From Gemmatimonadota bacterium (GTDB taxonomy: Bacteria; GCA-2686955): DNA of 6,813 nt. The notes beneath the pieces are model-generated. The model was given only the letters and a program-made list of their open reading frames with translations. It made no database searches and was not told the DNA's origin. This document shows, one piece after another, positions 4,609-6,813 of the stretch (its first letter is position 1; each line of letters opens with the position of its first letter). Both the position numbers and the translations under genes were made by a program. The stretch is taken from the NCBI GenBank assembly GCA_026991065.1, contig JALXCG010000267.1, positions 1-6,813 of the forward strand, given 5' to 3'.

Positions 4609-6813
4609 TCAACGAACAATGACCTGCACGGCCGGGTCGGTTCGCAGGTAGCGCTTGGCCGCGCGATTGACAGCTGCGGCCGAGATCGTCTCCAGAGAAT
4701 GCATCTCTGCCTGGCTCTGTTCATAGGAGCCGTGGAGCGCTTCTGATGTGCCGAGGCGAAATGCCTGCCCCATGCTTGACAGGAGGCGCATGCGCATGCG
4801 CCCCAGCAGCGCCCGTCGCGCAGTCTCGACCTCCTCTTCGGTCGCACCCTCTGAACTCGTTGCTTCGATAATGGAGCTGACGCCCTTGGCAAATTCGTCG
4901 AGGTTGTGTGGCCGGGTTCCGCCGCTGGCGGAGATCCAGGCACGCTCTCCCAGGATCTGCACCGAGGCGCCGAGAGAGTAGGCAAGGCCGCGTTTTTCTC
5001 GCAGGTCGTCTGCCAGGCGGGTGGAGAGCACGCTGACCGCGAGACGCAAAGCTGCAGTGTCCTCGGGGTCGATCTCGGTCACATAGCCGAAACGGAAATA
5101 GGCCTGCTCCTTGCCGAGATCCCTTTCGATGCGCTGGGGTTCCCGCGTCACGGGAAGACCTGGCCAAGTGCGCTGCGCCGGCGGGGTGTTGCTGGTTGGG
5201 AGGGAACGGGAGAGCGCCGCGGCGACCGAATCAGCCGGCCAGCTGGAAACCACCGAGATCACCACATTGGACGGAGAGAATGCCTCCGACCAGATCTTCT
5301 CCAGGGCCTCTGCCGTCAATTCCGCATTGGACTCCGGATTGGCTGGCAGTGCGGTCCCGCGGGTGAGTGGGTGATCCTCTCCGATCACCGCGGCATTGAA
5401 GAGCTTCGCGGAGAGGGCCCGGGCGGAAACGGCTTGCCGCGCTGAGGTTGCCGCCGCCTGTTGCTGAACGCGGGCGAGAGCTGGCTCGGTGGGGCGGTAC
5501 GCACTCAGGCGACGGTCGAGCAGGTTGAGCGCCGTCAATCCGTAGCGGGGGAGGCACTCAAGACGCAAATAGGAGTAGCGGGGAGAGTTATAGTAGTCAT
5601 CGTAAGGGATCATTGGGGAGTCGAACGCCTTGAGACTGCCCCCCAAGCCACGCAGCGCCTGTTTGAACTGCTGCCCAGCGGAGTCGGCTCCATCTCCGGC
5701 AATCAGGCGATGGATCAGGTCGATCCAGCCCTGGTGCCGGGCGCCTTCGATCAAGGCTCGATCGCGCATCAGGTAGTGAGCCGCAAAGAGCTTGGCGTAG
5801 GGGTTGGTGCGCACAATCAGCGTGGCCCCGTTGGAGAGTACGCGGCGCTGAGTCTGAATCTCCGCCACGGTGGACTCCTCGCCACCGGTTCCGGACTCCT
5901 GTGCGGCCAGGAAGACCGTGGTCAGCATGGGGCCCGAGATCAATTCACGCGCTGCGCGCGCGACCGCTGTTGGCTGGAGCCGCGCCAACTTCGCGACCTC
6001 TGTCTGCACCTGGTCGGGGTCGCTGAGGGCGAACTGCTCGGCGCGCATCATGCCGTAGTAGTGAGGCTTTTCCAGGAGCCCGGCAGCTTCCGCCTCCGCT
6101 TCTCTGGCGACTGCCTGGAGCGCTTCTGAAGAGAGGGAGTGGCTCAAATCCGTGGCCCATGCATGGAGGGCGAGAGTCAGCGCCTCAACCACGGGTGCGG
6201 CGTCGGTTGCCGGTGGAAGTTCCGCCTCAATGATCAAGCGTCCCGCCGGTGGCCAGGGGAGAAGATGCGCGTCAACCGAGAGCGCCGCCGCGGCCGGGCT
6301 GTCCACCAAGCGGGAATCGAGTTCCTGGTTGAGAAGAGTGACCGCGGCCTCGGAAGGAGTAAGCAGCGGATCACCATAGGCTGGTGCGTTGAACGCCAGG
6401 TGAATAGAGGTGCTGGTTCCCTTGCCTTGGCGGACGTAAGATCGGGATTCGGTAAGAGGAAGGGAGAAATCACCTGAATGTGGTGGCAGAGGTTGTGGAG
6501 GCGCGGGCGCCCAGTAGCGCTCCAGGATCGCGGCCAGCGAGTCGGGGTCAAAACCACCGACCACGCTCATAACCATGTTGTTGGGGACGTAGTAACTCTT
6601 GTAATGGCGCCAGATCGTCTCGCGCGGGAGGGTGGCGATGGTGCTGGGGGTGCCCAAGACCGGCAGTGCCACGGAGCTTCCAGGGAAACATTTTTCGTTG
6701 AAGAACGCCTCGCCCGCGGCGGCTGGGTCATCACGCCCCTGGCCGATCTCCTCAATGACAATGCCGCGCTCCTTCTCCAACTTCTTGGGTGGAAGCTGGG
6801 AGTGCAGCAACAT
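4609..6813 (-). CDS. Tandem M16 family (insulinase/pitrilysin-type) metallopeptidase, 5' end off window
   Basis: The visible 734 residues are the C-terminal bulk of a two-repeat M16 peptidase, a zinc enzyme that encloses and cleaves peptides; bacterial relatives are usually periplasmic or secreted. Numbering from the Met codon at the right edge, ERGIVIEEIGQGRDDP (15-30) is the conserved block carrying the third zinc ligand (E22 by alignment with processing peptidases). YKSYYVPNNMVMSVVGGFD (71-89) is the usual link into the next subdomain. The second repeat opens with VLSNGATLIV (325-334). Its zinc site is degenerate, with DLIHR (365-369) where HxxEH would stand, as expected for the non-catalytic half. 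LREKRGLAYS (604-613) supplies the R605/Y612 pair that helps bind substrate. The first-half HxxEH and any signal peptide lie beyond the edge; the edge Met is internal, since the frame is open to the boundary. By family comparison roughly 100-180 residues are missing. Family assignment is firm; substrate unknown. Confidence 0.93.
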   Translation of the reverse strand: MLLHSQLPPKKLEKERGIVIEEIGQGRDDPAAAGEAFFNEKCFPGSSVALPVLGTPSTIATLPRETIWRHYKSYYVPNNMVMSVVGGFDPDSLAAILERYWAPAPPQPLPPHSGDFSLPLTESRSYVRQGKGTSTSIHLAFNAPAYGDPLLTPSEAAVTLLNQELDSRLVDSPAAAALSVDAHLLPWPPAGRLIIEAELPPATDAAPVVEALTLALHAWATDLSHSLSSEALQAVAREAEAEAAGLLEKPHYYGMMRAEQFALSDPDQVQTEVAKLARLQPTAVARAARELISGPMLTTVFLAAQESGTGGEESTVAEIQTQRRVLSNGATLIVRTNPYAKLFAAHYLMRDRALIEGARHQGWIDLIHRLIAGDGADSAGQQFKQALRGLGGSLKAFDSPMIPYDDYYNSPRYSYLRLECLPRYGLTALNLLDRRLSAYRPTEPALARVQQQAAATSARQAVSARALSAKLFNAAVIGEDHPLTRGTALPANPESNAELTAEALEKIWSEAFSPSNVVISVVSSWPADSVAAALSRSLPTSNTPPAQRTWPGLPVTREPQRIERDLGKEQAYFRFGYVTEIDPEDTAALRLAVSVLSTRLADDLREKRGLAYSLGASVQILGERAWISASGGTRPHNLDEFAKGVSSIIEATSSEGATEEEVETARRALLGRMRMRLLSSMGQAFRLGTSEALHGSYEQSQAEMHSLETISAAAVNRAAKRYLRTDPAVQVIVR

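Noticed and set aside
5461-6129. A 222-codon plus-strand open frame.
   Set aside because: It is antisense to the M16 peptidase gene, whose protein motifs are unmistakable; no domain or ribosome site supports the plus-strand frame.
1-6813. The idea that the window is one functional cluster or a mobile or defence island.
   Set aside because: There are strand switches at three places, a strong internal terminator, no mobility or defence gene, and no visible shift in composition between genes.

Overview
The window reads as ordinary chromosomal DNA from a GC-rich Gram-negative bacterium. The evidence for a Gram-negative is an outer-membrane beta-barrel protein that ends in a terminal aromatic residue, exported proteins with classical Sec signal peptides, and a type II signal peptidase. 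I cannot name the phylum. A proteobacterium or a deltaproteobacterium-like lineage would fit, but no marker here settles it. I see no tRNA, rRNA, CRISPR array, insertion sequence, integrase or phage gene.

Layout. (1) On the minus strand at the left edge, lspA (943-1428) is followed after 87 nt by an extended short-chain dehydrogenase/epimerase gene (1-855). That gene starts inside the window, and its 3' end lies off the left edge. (2) A 234-nt divergent intergenic region (1429-1662) holds a plausible sigma70-type promoter facing lspA and an inverted repeat just upstream of the next gene. (3) On the plus strand, a complete alginate-export-family-like outer-membrane porin gene (1663-2883) is closed by a strong intrinsic terminator (2932-2987). 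(4) Next comes a separate plus-strand gene for an exported protein with a probable LolA-like fold (3079-4041). (5) A 276-nt stretch (4042-4317) has no confident gene. It leads to a small plus-strand gene for a MerR-like helix-turn-helix protein (about 4318-4596). (6) Twelve nucleotides further on, tail to tail, is the 3' part of a large minus-strand tandem M16 (insulinase/pitrilysin-type) metallopeptidase gene. Its 5' end lies beyond the right edge.

How the genes relate. Most of the named proteins concern the cell envelope: lipoprotein signal peptide processing, an outer-membrane channel, a secreted LolA-like protein and a probably extracytoplasmic peptidase. The strand switches and the terminator nevertheless argue for four or five separate transcription units rather than one pathway. 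Only lspA and the dehydrogenase gene look co-transcribed, and they have no obvious biochemical link. I do not find a convincing new multi-gene system. The items most worth a second look are the unassigned LolA-like protein, the minimal HTH protein, the porin with its upstream inverted repeat, and a possible small basic reading frame in the 4042-4317 gap.
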